Virus record (IMG/VR): IMGVR_UViG_3300028920_000217
Location: 1 to 28,832 of that record
Reading direction: 5' to 3' (one strand)
Origin: a virus
DNA: 28,832 nt
Shown here: in pieces, positions 17,086 to 22,824 of the stretch
Layout of the letters: each line of letters opens with the position of its first letter
Position numbering within the stretch: position 1 is the stretch's first letter
Translations under genes and position numbers: made by a program
The notes under the pieces: model-generated
The model's database searches: none
Told to the model about the DNA's origin: nothing
Seen by the model: only the letters and a program-made list of their open reading frames with translations

Positions 17086-17357
17086 TACCCGATTTTAATG
17101 GCTCCCTTGTAGGAAAGGAAACAGAGTACAAAAAAGAGGGTTGAAAGTGCTACAATCTTGTACAGTATAATCATCACCGGGAACATCTGGCCGAACGCCA
17201 TAAGCATAAGGACCATTATGAATGTTCCAAAATACATCAGCCCGAAAAACAGGAAAACGGGGCTGGACAGAAAGAGTATGATCTTCACTGCCTTTTTTAT
17301 TTTTTTGATCTTATCAGCTATCACGAACGGGATAACGTAAGGGTTAAACTTTCTCAT
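17085..17357 (-). CDS. Small integral membrane protein
   Basis: 90 residues; starts at 17357, overlapping the preceding gene by 14 bases. A basic amphipathic N-terminus (DKIKKIKKAVK) is followed by two or three hydrophobic segments: about residues 25-40 (IILFLSSPVFLFFGLM), 43-62 and 65-82. It could be a holin-like or host-membrane-modifying protein, but it is far from the lysis end of the operon. No motif gives a function. Confidence 0.6.
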   Translation of the reverse strand: MRKFNPYVIPFVIADKIKKIKKAVKIILFLSSPVFLFFGLMYFGTFIMVLMLMAFGQMFPVMIILYKIVALSTLFFVLCFLSYKGAIKIG

Positions 17358-17892
17358 TATCTAATATCCTTTTTCTTATTCTTTTAAGAGGCTGCTCTCC
17401 TTCCGGATGTGGGTCAGGAAAGGGGCGGGTGTATTTTTCAAAAACTTCTCTGGAATAATCGTCATAAACCCTTTCTACTGCTTGCGGTATCGAAGGGTCT
17501 GGTTTTTCAAAGGGGTTAATCTCCGGCATGACCGCCCTATACTTCGGGGGTTCGCTTGCCCAGGCGCGGTGAAAAAACGAACGTGGCAACAACGGCCTTA
17601 TTTCTGCCCTGACTATTATGCCGTGGATGGTGTTCCTGTGTTCAAATACGATAAGGTCATTATCCAGCAGATAAGTTCCAATCTTCATGGCCAGCTCTGT
17701 TTTGGCATATCTCCCTGCGTCTTCAAGCCGGTCTACAATCTCACGGTCAATCCTGTATTCTCCACCAACCAGGATGGAGTTATTTTCGAGGTAATCATCT
17801 ATAATGCTTTTTCGGGCTTCTTCTATCTCCCTGGTATATTTTTTCAAAATTTTTTTTTCGATTTTTTCTCTGAGCCTTCCGAACAGTTTCAT
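17344..17892 (-). CDS. Hypothetical protein, paralogous core shared with the upstream gene
   Basis: 182 residues. A basic helical N-terminus (LREKIEKKILKKYTREIEEARKS) precedes a core AKTELAMKIGTYLLDNDLIVFEH, then IIVRAEIRPLLP, that aligns with AKRRVAHDIAEHLLNNGYIEFER and IRVFGTIKVLHP in the protein encoded just upstream at 17889-18209. The C-terminal 70 residues are proline-rich and basic (PFPDPHPEGEQPLKRIRKRI). The two genes overlap by four bases. Proteins of similar size and place sit before terminase genes in some short-tailed phages, but I do not recognise the family. No catalytic or metal motif is visible. Confidence 0.6.
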   Translation of the reverse strand: MKLFGRLREKIEKKILKKYTREIEEARKSIIDDYLENNSILVGGEYRIDREIVDRLEDAGRYAKTELAMKIGTYLLDNDLIVFEHRNTIHGIIVRAEIRPLLPRSFFHRAWASEPPKYRAVMPEINPFEKPDPSIPQAVERVYDDYSREVFEKYTRPFPDPHPEGEQPLKRIRKRILDNEKV

Positions 17893-18209
17893 TTGATTTT
17901 CCTGCTTGTAGGATTAGGATGTAAGACCTTGATTGTACCAAAAACTCTTATTGTGTCCGGGCGGGGAGAGAAGGAGTTCCGTTCAAATTCAATGTACCCG
18001 TTATTTAACAGGTGTTCAGCAATGTCGTGGGCAACACGGCGTTTCGCTACATAGAGGTAATCGGGAACGTCAGTAAGAACCACCGTGGAAGCATGAACAG
18101 ATTGTATGGAAGGGTCCGTTCTCATTAAATTTTTTTTAGAAATTTTTTTCACGAACCTGTTCAATTTATAACGATTTATCATTACCCGCAGCTTTCCTGT
18201 GAGGGCCAT
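17889..18209 (-). CDS. First gene of the late operon, hypothetical, paralogous to the next gene
   Basis: 106 residues. An optimal ribosome site (AGGAG, six bases, ATG at 18209) precedes it. A basic N-terminus (LRVMINRYKLNRFVKKISKKN) is followed by DVPDYLYVAKRRVAHDIAEHLLNNGYIEFER and a beta-like end IRVFGTIKVLHPNP. The core aligns with the following gene product. It is the first coding sequence downstream of the leftward promoter at 18687-18715, with about 470 bases of leader. Function unknown. Confidence 0.6.
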   Translation of the reverse strand: MALTGKLRVMINRYKLNRFVKKISKKNLMRTDPSIQSVHASTVVLTDVPDYLYVAKRRVAHDIAEHLLNNGYIEFERNSFSPRPDTIRVFGTIKVLHPNPTSRKIK

Positions 18210-18277
18210 AAATTACTCCTGGACTGGATTTTTTATGATGCTGTCTGTGTGGACTAAATATAGAGACCCGCGCGCGC

Positions 18278-18295
18278 AAAAAGGGGAGCACCCCT
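18278..18295 (-). terminator. Short hairpin with T-run in the leftward leader (attenuator candidate)
   Basis: Reading the minus strand, AGGGG, loop TGCT, CCCCT, then TTTTT. It lies between the leftward promoter and the first late gene. The stem is only five base pairs, so it may be a partial terminator that an antiterminator overrides. A run of alternating CG (18269-18277) follows directly. Confidence 0.35.
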
Positions 18296-18326
18296 CTCAA
18301 AATTTCTGACCTATCCCCCATCAATT

Positions 18327-18354
18327 CAAATTTGCACACTACACAAATGACTGG
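18327..18354. repeat. 28-bp direct repeat, copy 1 (iteron-like)
   Basis: CAAATTTGCACACTA followed by cACAAATgAcTGG. It matches the sequence at 18611-18638 with three mismatches in 28. A shorter relative (CACTAAACAAATAAACAG) starts near 18660. Spaced repeats in an AT-rich control region suggest binding sites for an initiator or regulator. Confidence 0.6.
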
Positions 18355-18556
18355 CAGTTATATGGTGGGTGTGGGTACAGGGTGATGCTTGCCCCAGGGT
18401 AACACATGTATAGTATTCAAATTGCACTACCGATAAGAATAGTTATGTCTCTTTGTGGGTAACAGTGGTGAGTGTGATCGGAAAGTTTGGCTTGTCTAAG
18501 TCTGTTAGACTGCACTGTTTACACTGGGCTGTTCCCGACCGAGCAGTCAGTAATAA

Positions 18557-18570
18557 TGAACGATCGTTCA
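18557..18570. repeat. 14-bp perfect palindrome
   Basis: TGAACGATCGTTCA is fully self-complementary. It lies downstream of the leftward promoter in the untranslated leader and could be an operator for a dimeric repressor. No cognate protein can be named. Confidence 0.45.
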
Positions 18571-18610
18571 GTGTTTCAGGCTCGTATGGAATTAATCAAC
18601 CTTCTAACTA

Positions 18611-18638
18611 CAAATTTGCACACTAAACAAATAATTGG
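18611..18638. repeat. 28-bp direct repeat, copy 2 (iteron-like)
   Basis: CAAATTTGCACACTA followed by aACAAATaAtTGG, the second copy of the unit at 18327. It lies about 50 bases downstream of the -10 element of the leftward promoter, where bound protein could affect transcription. Confidence 0.6.
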
Positions 18639-18686
18639 TATGTCGTATGCAATAATAAACACTAAACAAATAAACAGTACAAGTAA

Positions 18687-18715
18687 ATAATAACATAAGT
18701 AGTGATTAATGTCAA
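18687..18715 (-). promoter_or_regulatory. Near-consensus sigma70 promoter reading left into the late operon
   Basis: On the minus strand TTGACA (18715-18710), a 17-base spacer, then TATTAT (18692-18687), with TG one base upstream of the -10 (extended -10). This is the best promoter match in the region and points at the gene starting at 18209. A start near 18680 would give a leader of about 470 bases. Confidence 0.75.
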
Positions 18716-18935
18716 GTGTTATAAGAGTATACAGGACAGGCAGACACTTTCCCCCGATTATTCCAGATAAAACAGTCAAAATTAACCACTATACAGACAA
18801 ATAGTATATTAATGTTCATCTAAATAACTGAACACTATAAATAAAATAAAGAAATAACAAACTAATATTAATAGTATAATTGTGTATGGTATAGTCATTG
18901 ATTTAATCACCCTGAACACTTGCCACCGGAAACTA

Positions 18936-18947
18936 TACAAATTTGTA
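18936..18947. repeat. 12-bp perfect palindrome
   Basis: TACAAATTTGTA. It shares the CAAATTTG core with the 28-bp repeats, so it may belong to the same set of binding sites. Confidence 0.35.
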
Positions 18948-18963
18948 CTAAAAACTGGAATAC

Positions 18964-18998
18964 TTAACGTATATAATGTATACATTATTATACGTTAA
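18964..18998. repeat. 35-bp inverted repeat
   Basis: TTAACGTATA-TAATGTA is followed by its reverse complement TACATTA-TTATACGTTAA with a single inserted base. It lies about 100 bases upstream of the rightward promoter and could be an operator, an origin element or a cruciform. Confidence 0.6.
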
Positions 18999-19100
18999 AA
19001 AGTGAAATATTATGGTAAAAAATATCATTTATCTATAAAAATGTACAAATAAGAAAATATCGTAAAAATGCATATTTTTATAAAAAAACGTAAAATAAAT

Positions 19101-19128
19101 TTGACTTTTCAATCAGGGGTATTATATT
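19101..19128 (+). promoter_or_regulatory. Candidate sigma70 promoter for the early rightward operon
   Basis: TTGACT (19101-19106), a 16-base spacer, then TATATT (19123-19128). It faces the ArdC-like gene at 19279 and would give a leader of about 145 bases containing a short reading frame and the first copy of the repeated hairpin. Confidence 0.55.
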
Positions 19129-19185
19129 TAAAGTAGTTCTTTTAAAACTCGTTCGTTTCCGGCTGGTGCGGGAGCGACATATCAC

Positions 19186-19215
19186 ATGAAAACCTCACAA
19201 ATTAACTTATATTAA
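19186..19215 (+). CDS. Possible 9-residue leader peptide upstream of the ArdC-like gene
   Basis: ATG at 19186 opens a nine-codon frame (MKTSQINLY) ending at TAA 19213-19215. GGGAG lies 11 bases before it. The frame runs through the left outer arm of the hairpin element at 19199-19270, so a translating ribosome would keep that arm from pairing. In the other copies the upstream gene ends in or next to the same arm. Chance cannot be excluded for so short a frame. Confidence 0.25.
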   Translation: MKTSQINLY

Positions 19216-19270
19216 TTTGAGTGCTTTATTTAAGGTACTCAAATTTTTACAAGTTAATTTAAAAAGGGGG
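19199..19270 (+). promoter_or_regulatory. Two-helix leader element, copy 1, ending in a strong ribosome site
   Basis: Outer helix: AAATTAACTT (19199-19208) with AAGTTAATTT (19251-19260), ten pairs. Inner helix: AATTTGAGTGC (19214-19224) with GTACTCAAATT (19235-19245), including one G.U pair. The right outer arm is followed by AAAAAGGGGG, the ribosome site of the ArdC-like gene. The same plan recurs at 20151, 20594 and 21642. Confidence 0.75.
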
Positions 19271-19278
19271 TAAAGATC

Positions 19279-20154
19279 ATGGGTAAATCAGTTAGAGAAA
19301 TTGTCGTTTCTGAATTACTGGAATCCATGAAGGACGGGGTTGTCCCGTGGCACAAACCGTGGTTTCACTTAACAAAATTAAATGTTCGTGGAACTTGTTA
19401 CAGGGGTGTAAATCGTATGTTACTTTCCCGTTATGATGATGTGCTTTACATGACTTTCAAACAGTGTGGGGAGCTGGGCGGGAAAGTCAAAAAGGATGAA
19501 AAGGGAAAAATGGTCGTTTTCTGGAAAATCAACAAAATTGAAACGCGAAACGAAAAAGGGGAAACAGAAATAAAAACTGTTCCAATCCTGCGCTACTATA
19601 AAGTATGGGGATTGTCTCAAGTAGAGTTACCCGAAAAGGTTACAGACAAGCTGAAAGCAAAATATGAAACAGAGCGAAAAAAAGCGGAAACTTTACCGGA
19701 TAGCACAATTGAAGAATTTCTAAAAATGACTGGAGTCAAGGTCAACCGGATTGAATCAGACAGCGCACATTATACACCGTCAAGTGATAGTATCACAATG
19801 CCGTTAATTACTCAATTTAAAACACCTGATGCGTATTACAAGACTCACTTTCACGAACTCACTCACTGGACAGGTCACGAATCCCGATGTAATAGGGATT
19901 TGTCCGGTCGGTTCGGTTCGGAAAAATACGCAAAAGAAGAACTCACAGCGGAAATCGCAAGCTCAATGCTGTGCTATCATTTTAATTTAGATACTCAAAT
20001 TGAAATGACTGCAAGCTACTGCGATGACTGGATGCAGGCAATCAGGGACCATAATAACATTATTTTTTCAGCGTCAAGGCAGTCTGAGGAAGCGATAAAA
20101 TGGTTATCAGAAAAAGTCTTGACTGATGAACAGACAGAGAAAAAGGCAAGTTAG
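19279..20154 (+). CDS. ArdC-like antirestriction protein with zincin metallopeptidase domain
   Basis: 291 residues. The N-terminal half matches ArdC (DUF1738, ssDNA-binding): VPWHKPWFHLTKLNVRGTCYRGVNRMLLS, then DDVLYMTFKQCGELGGKVKKDEKGKMVVFWK at about residues 53-83. The C-terminal half is a zincin: SITMPLITQFKTPDAYYKTHFHELTHWTGH, with HELTH at residues 192-196, and EELTAEIAS (about 220-228) supplying the expected downstream glutamate. ArdC proteins protect incoming DNA from restriction, and some phage relatives are delivered early. It is the first gene after the rightward promoter, fitting immediate-early defence evasion. The stop TAG at 20152-20154 lies inside the left arm of the next hairpin element. 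Confidence 0.85.
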   Translation: MGKSVREIVVSELLESMKDGVVPWHKPWFHLTKLNVRGTCYRGVNRMLLSRYDDVLYMTFKQCGELGGKVKKDEKGKMVVFWKINKIETRNEKGETEIKTVPILRYYKVWGLSQVELPEKVTDKLKAKYETERKKAETLPDSTIEEFLKMTGVKVNRIESDSAHYTPSSDSITMPLITQFKTPDAYYKTHFHELTHWTGHESRCNRDLSGRFGSEKYAKEELTAEIASSMLCYHFNLDTQIEMTASYCDDWMQAIRDHNNIIFSASRQSEEAIKWLSEKVLTDEQTEKKAS

Positions 20155-20220
20155 CTTATAATATTTTGAGTGCTTAAATTTGAGCACTCAAACCTTTACA
20201 AGCTAATTTAAAAAGGGGGT
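20151..20220 (+). promoter_or_regulatory. Two-helix leader element, copy 2, with compensatory change
   Basis: Outer arms TTAGCTT (20151-20157) and AAGCTAA (20200-20206): relative to the other copies an A-T pair has become G-C on both sides. Inner arms TTTGAGTGCT (20165-20174) and AGCACTCAAA (20183-20192). It ends in AAAAAGGGGGT before the ATG at 20226. The stop codon of the ArdC-like gene is part of the left outer arm. Confidence 0.75.
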
Positions 20221-20225
20221 TTGTT

Positions 20226-20381
20226 ATGAGTAGAGAAAGTCAGATTAAAGAGATTCAGCATTATATTATACCCCAGCTTAAAAAAGCTAATGGGTATAAA
20301 AAATTGAGCATGAAAATTGGACGTGATAGGGTTTATGTCTATTGTGGTTCAATTTTAATTTCAGCGTACAAATTAAAATAA
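20226..20381 (+). CDS. Small hypothetical early protein (51 residues)
   Basis: Reads MSRESQIKEIQHYIIPQLKK at the N-terminus and ends in VYVYCGSILISAYKLK. GGGGG stands six bases before the ATG as part of the leader element. The protein is basic, helical first and beta-like at the end, with one cysteine. The next gene starts 12 bases after its stop. No family recognised, but spacing, ribosome site and composition support a real gene. Confidence 0.6.
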   Translation: MSRESQIKEIQHYIIPQLKKANGYKKLSMKIGRDRVYVYCGSILISAYKLK

Positions 20382-20393
20382 AGGGGTAATATT

Positions 20394-20591
20394 ATGTTAA
20401 ACTTGAAACAAGCGCAAACAGCTAAAAATCTTTTTTCCCTGCTGGTCGATCTCGGCGATCAGCTAAATGGAATTAGCGCGGGATATTATAACGGTACTTT
20501 TCAAGTATCTGTTAGTTTCAAAAAGCGCGATTCAAGTCAAGATCATTTTTTATTTGTCATTCATGATTCAGGGGAAATCTCAACAAATTAA
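20394..20591 (+). CDS. Small hypothetical early protein
   Basis: 65 residues; AGGGG lies seven to eight bases before the ATG. The N-terminal helix (LKQAQTAKNLFSLLVDLGDQLNG) is followed by beta strands (NGTFQVSVSFKKRD, HFLFVIHDSGEI). The stop codon lies directly before the third copy of the hairpin element. Function unknown. Confidence 0.6.
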   Translation: MLNLKQAQTAKNLFSLLVDLGDQLNGISAGYYNGTFQVSVSFKKRDSSQDHFLFVIHDSGEISTN

Positions 20592-20593
20592 AG

Positions 20594-20651
20594 TTAATTT
20601 ATACAAATTTGAGTGTTGATGGTTGGCACTCAAACTTTTATAAGTTAATTT
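20594..20651 (+). promoter_or_regulatory. Two-helix element, copy 3, with G.U pairs
   Basis: Outer arms TTAATTT (20594-20600) and AAGTTAA (20642-20648) pair with one U.G. Inner arms TTTGAGTGTT (20608-20617) and GGCACTCAAA (20625-20634) pair with two U.G at the loop end. Unlike the other copies no G-rich ribosome site follows directly; about 85 bases separate it from the next gene. Confidence 0.7.
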
Positions 20652-20682
20652 AATTTGTTTCTGTTCTTTAAAAGGTTTTATT

Positions 20683-20720
20683 CCATTCAATATTGAATGG
20701 ATAAAATAATTTACTAAAAT
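20683..20720 (+). promoter_or_regulatory. 18-bp palindrome overlapping a candidate promoter
   Basis: CCATTCAATATTGAATGG (20683-20700) is a perfect palindrome. TTGAAT inside it (20693-20698) is 16 bases from TAAAAT (20715-20720), a possible sigma70 promoter for the gene at 20738. A dimeric repressor bound to the palindrome would block the -35 element. The promoter match is modest. Confidence 0.4.
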
Positions 20721-20737
20721 AATAGTGGGGTAATGTT

Positions 20738-21043
20738 ATGTTGTTTAATTACGATCATGAAAAAGGAAGTGTTACAGAAGCATGCGGATTGACTGAGGAA
20801 ATGGCAGAAAGGCATAACGCGTACATGGGAAAAATTCTTGAACGTATACAGGAACACGCAAACGCTAACGGGGGCCTTTCACCGAGTCAAGTAGTAGAAG
20901 CACTTGACACAATAATATGCAAAGAAATTGAGGAAGGCCGGGAGCCAATCGCGCTTAAATGTTTCGTGTTCAAGGAAGCTATGGAGCTGGCAGCATGGAG
21001 TAAAATGCGCGCTGATTCTGAACATGAAAGGGTGTTACAATGA
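20738..21043 (+). CDS. Hypothetical early protein
   Basis: 101 residues, mostly helical and acidic (LTEEMAERHNAYMGKILERIQEHANANGG, SQVVEALDTIICKEIEEG). GGGG lies about eight bases before the ATG. The end overlaps the next gene as ATGA (21040-21043), so translation is coupled. No motif identifies a function. Confidence 0.6.
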   Translation: MLFNYDHEKGSVTEACGLTEEMAERHNAYMGKILERIQEHANANGGLSPSQVVEALDTIICKEIEEGREPIALKCFVFKEAMELAAWSKMRADSEHERVLQ

Positions 21044-21282
21044 ATATACAAACTTATTCATTCAATTCTGAATATCAAACCTATATGACAAGACAAGCGC
21101 GACATTTAAACCCTATTCAAATCAGAAAGGCTATAACAATTGCCGAAACATTAGCGCGGGATTTCAAAAATCATTTTTACTGTATTGACGCAGAGTTCGG
21201 AAATCCTGTAATAGCGTTTCACGGAAACGGGACCGGATTAAAAGAAAAACGTATAAAAATTAAAACAGTCAAATCCGCATAA
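21040..21282 (+). CDS. Hypothetical early protein
   Basis: 80 residues, start in the ATGA overlap with the preceding gene; AAGGG lies upstream inside that gene. It begins MNIQTYSFNSEYQTYMTRQA, has a helical middle (IQIRKAITIAETLARDF) and a basic beta-like end (GLKEKRIKIKTVKSA). An intrinsic terminator follows its stop within about ten bases. Function unknown. Confidence 0.6.
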   Translation: MNIQTYSFNSEYQTYMTRQARHLNPIQIRKAITIAETLARDFKNHFYCIDAEFGNPVIAFHGNGTGLKEKRIKIKTVKSA

Positions 21283-21290
21283 CATTAAAA

Positions 21291-21327
21291 GGCGGGTCTA
21301 ACAAGGTTAGACTTGCCTATCTTTTTT
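21291..21327 (+). terminator. Intrinsic terminator inside the early operon
   Basis: GGCGGGTCTAAC (21291-21302) pairs with GTTAGACTTGCC (21306-21317), twelve pairs including two G.U, three-base loop. TATC and six Ts follow. It would end or reduce transcription from the upstream early genes. Confidence 0.8.
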
Positions 21328-21350
21328 CTCTCTATTATTTTTGAGCCACT

Positions 21351-21405
21351 CAGAAGAACAACACCAGAAAAACAACACCAGAAGAACAACACCAGAAGAA
21401 CAATA
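21351..21405 (+). repeat. 14-bp tandem repeat, nearly four copies, in a 5' untranslated region
   Basis: Unit CAGAAGAACAACAC at 21351, 21365 (one change), 21379 and a partial copy at 21393. The period is not a multiple of three and it lies between a terminator and a ribosome site, so it is not coding. C- and A-rich unstructured leaders can aid ribosome loading. Confidence 0.8.
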
Positions 21406-21417
21406 AGGGGGAAAATT

Positions 21418-21648
21418 ATGGCACAATTTAGAGCAACAATAAAAGGCAATCGGGGTGAAGCCTCAAGGCTGGGAACAAAAAAATCTGGCCTTGTAGCTCG
21501 CATAAATGGCTGGGATATTGGAGTAGCCATATACGCAAGGCATGAAAAAGGTCATGACTACCTTGACGTATATCAGACATCAGGAAGTAACGGGGGTTAC
21601 AGTGATTTACTTATTGCTTCAATTTCTGAATACAAACCGACAAATTAA
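21418..21648 (+). CDS. Small conserved-type hypothetical protein (MAQFRATIKG family)
   Basis: 76 residues from the start at 21418, where GGGGG lies six bases upstream. In-frame codons further upstream run through the tandem repeat and terminator and are not coding. The sequence (MAQFRATIKGNRGEASRLG, then GLVARINGWDIGVAIYA and YLDVYQTSGSNGG) follows a pattern I associate with small hypothetical proteins of phages and plasmids: a compact all-beta protein with conserved GxRGEASRLG. Function is not known. The stop codon lies in the left arm of the fourth hairpin element. Confidence 0.7.
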   Translation: MAQFRATIKGNRGEASRLGTKKSGLVARINGWDIGVAIYARHEKGHDYLDVYQTSGSNGGYSDLLIASISEYKPTN

Positions 21649-21714
21649 CTTATAATATTTTGAGTGCTAAAAATTTAGCACTCAAACTTTTACAAGTTAA
21701 TTTAAAAAGGGGGT
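21642..21714 (+). promoter_or_regulatory. Two-helix leader element, copy 4
   Basis: Outer arms AAATTAACTT (21642-21651) and AAGTTAATTT (21694-21703), ten pairs. Inner arms TTTGAGTGCTAAA (21659-21671) and TTTAGCACTCAAA (21674-21686). AAAAAGGGGGT follows before the ATG at 21720. The upstream stop TAA (21646-21648) is within the left outer arm. Confidence 0.75.
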
Positions 21715-21719
21715 AAGTC

Positions 21720-22046
21720 ATGGAAAACAAAATAAAATCAGTGCAGTCTGTTTTTAATGTTAATCAAGAAATTGCTATTGCCATTACCATATTAATGTCA
21801 AAAACGGCACTTCATGACCCTGCTGAAAAAATCATGCAAGAAATTGACAACCTGATAACAGACTCTAACGGCTTAGAAGCCCTAACCGTTGAGGGTGAGT
21901 ATGTTGACAACTATTATTATAATATTGTAGCGACATACATTAACCGGGGAGACCCGTACAGGACAACAATCCTGCATGACTCTAAAACGGGCGAATTTTT
22001 ATTAATGTCATGGGGAGACTTTCTTGAAAAAAAATATGCTGCCTAA
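21720..22046 (+). CDS. Hypothetical early protein
   Basis: 108 residues, ribosome site GGGGG from the leader element. Helical first half (VNQEIAIAITILMSKTALHDPAEKIMQEIDNLI) and beta-like second half (VDNYYYNIVATYINRGDPYRTTILHDSKTGEFLLMSW). Near the stop a different stem-loop takes the place of the repeated element. No recognised domain. Confidence 0.6.
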   Translation: MENKIKSVQSVFNVNQEIAIAITILMSKTALHDPAEKIMQEIDNLITDSNGLEALTVEGEYVDNYYYNIVATYINRGDPYRTTILHDSKTGEFLLMSWGDFLEKKYAA

Positions 22047-22053
22047 ATTTAGT

Positions 22054-22113
22054 TATACAAAGTTACATGATTTAATATTGTGTAATTTTGTATAGCGTAT
22101 CCCCGGAAACGGG
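22054..22113 (+). promoter_or_regulatory. Leader structure: 14-bp stem plus GAAA-capped hairpin
   Basis: TATACAAAGTTACA (22054-22067) pairs with TGTAATTTTGTATA (22081-22094), fourteen pairs with one G.U, loop of 13. Eight bases on, CCCG-GAAA-CGGG (22102-22113) forms a GNRA tetraloop hairpin. A strong ribosome site (AGGAG) for the gene at 22138 follows. It replaces the two-helix element at this junction. Confidence 0.6.
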
Positions 22114-22137
22114 AGAGAAAAACAAAGGAGACAAACA

Positions 22138-22368
22138 ATGATAAAATTAACAGATCATTTTAGCCGTGAAATTAAAGGGGTAGAGAGAAACAAAGATGTT
22201 CAGTGCTTCACTATCCATGTAAACGATGAAGACCGCCTACACTTATTGTATGTCCCGCCTGATCTGGTTGTTGGAATTGACAGCGACAAACTGGTATACG
22301 ATGATACGGACGAGCTTCATGCGCTGCTAAATCTTTTAATGACAATAGAGGAAGGGGGTATAACATGA
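22138..22368 (+). CDS. Hypothetical early protein
   Basis: 76 residues; AGGAG lies eight bases before the ATG. Mostly beta-like and acidic (VQCFTIHVNDEDRLHLLYVPPDLVVGIDSDKLVYDDTDELHALL). It ends in an ATGA overlap with the next gene. No motif suggests a function. Confidence 0.6.
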   Translation: MIKLTDHFSREIKGVERNKDVQCFTIHVNDEDRLHLLYVPPDLVVGIDSDKLVYDDTDELHALLNLLMTIEEGGIT

Positions 22369-22580
22369 AAAAACAATATATGGCAATCGATCAATATGGT
22401 CAAACTTATCATGGGCTTGAACACCCGCGTAAAGACCTGATGAACAAACTGTGCTGCCAACATGCGGACAGGGTGTATGTTGACTCTGCCGATGGGAAAA
22501 CATACCATGTCGGTTATGTTATAGCCGGTCGGTGGCTGAATGTGTATGAGGTTATACCGTTAAGAAAACCAATAAGGTAG
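22365..22580 (+). CDS. Hypothetical early protein
   Basis: 71 residues, start in the ATGA overlap at 22365 with GGGGG upstream. It reads as a small beta-rich protein (MAIDQYGQTYHGLEHPRKDLMNKL, VYVDSADGKTYHVGYVIAGRWLNVYEVIPL), with one CC pair (LCCQH). The gene ends with TAG, one of few in the window. Function unknown. Confidence 0.6.
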   Translation: MKKQYMAIDQYGQTYHGLEHPRKDLMNKLCCQHADRVYVDSADGKTYHVGYVIAGRWLNVYEVIPLRKPIR

Positions 22581-22593
22581 GGAGGCAAAAATC

Positions 22594-22797
22594 ATGAATG
22601 ATACATGTGCAAATTGTGGTTACTGGAAAGGGCTACACCACTGGAAAACTATGCAGTGCCCCGCCGGGGGTGAGGCCCCGGTGGGAGTAAAACAAGAATG
22701 GTTGCAGACTGTTTTTTGCCCGGACACATCAGAACTGGAAGATGAAATTGCCGAGCTTAAAAAACAGGTTGCATTATTACAGACGCTATTAGCATAA
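22594..22797 (+). CDS. Small zinc-binding protein with C-terminal leucine zipper
   Basis: 67 residues; GGAGG stands eight to nine bases before the ATG. The N-terminal half has four cysteines and histidines in a zinc-like pattern (C5ANC8 GYWKGLHHWKTMQC, later FCPD). The last 20 residues have leucine/isoleucine heptads (ELEDEIAELKKQVALLQTLL), suggesting a dimer. This shape fits a small regulator or adaptor, but no family is recognised. It is the last gene before the convergent terminator. Confidence 0.6.
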   Translation: MNDTCANCGYWKGLHHWKTMQCPAGGEAPVGVKQEWLQTVFCPDTSELEDEIAELKKQVALLQTLLA

Positions 22798-22806
22798 TTA
22801 ACAACA

Positions 22807-22824
22807 GCCCGGAGCAATCCGGGC
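22807..22824 (+). terminator. GC-rich hairpin with GCAA tetraloop preceding the main terminator
   Basis: GCCCGGA and TCCGGGC pair perfectly around the GNRA loop GCAA. No T-run follows. It lies ten bases after the last early stop codon, 20 bases before the strong terminator, and may stabilise the mRNA end. Confidence 0.45.

Larger units (their letters stand above)
18210..19278. other. Divergent control region, AT-rich, no convincing genes; possible origin
   Basis: About 1.07 kb separates the leftward late operon from the rightward early operon. No open frame here has a start site and protein-like composition. The right 650 bases are very AT-rich. The region holds a near-consensus leftward promoter, a rightward promoter, a repeated 28-base sequence, a 14-base perfect palindrome, a 35-base inverted repeat and a short hairpin with a T-run on the minus strand. 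Divergent promoters plus iteron-like repeats and AT-richness suit a combined transcription control and replication origin region, which is inference. Confidence 0.6.

Noticed and set aside
18327-18680. CRISPR array
   Set aside because: The related units are too few, unevenly spaced and lack spacer-like intervals of constant length; no cas gene is present.
18487-18779. Open frames in the divergent control region on both strands
   Set aside because: They lack ribosome sites, overlap promoter and repeat elements, and have AT-driven low-complexity composition.
19199-21714. N4-type hairpin promoters for a virion RNA polymerase
   Set aside because: N4 promoters have short stems and three-base loops and the enzyme is a very large virion protein; here stems are long, arms pair with G.U, and the elements end in ribosome sites. 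No RNA polymerase motif is seen in the large virion protein.
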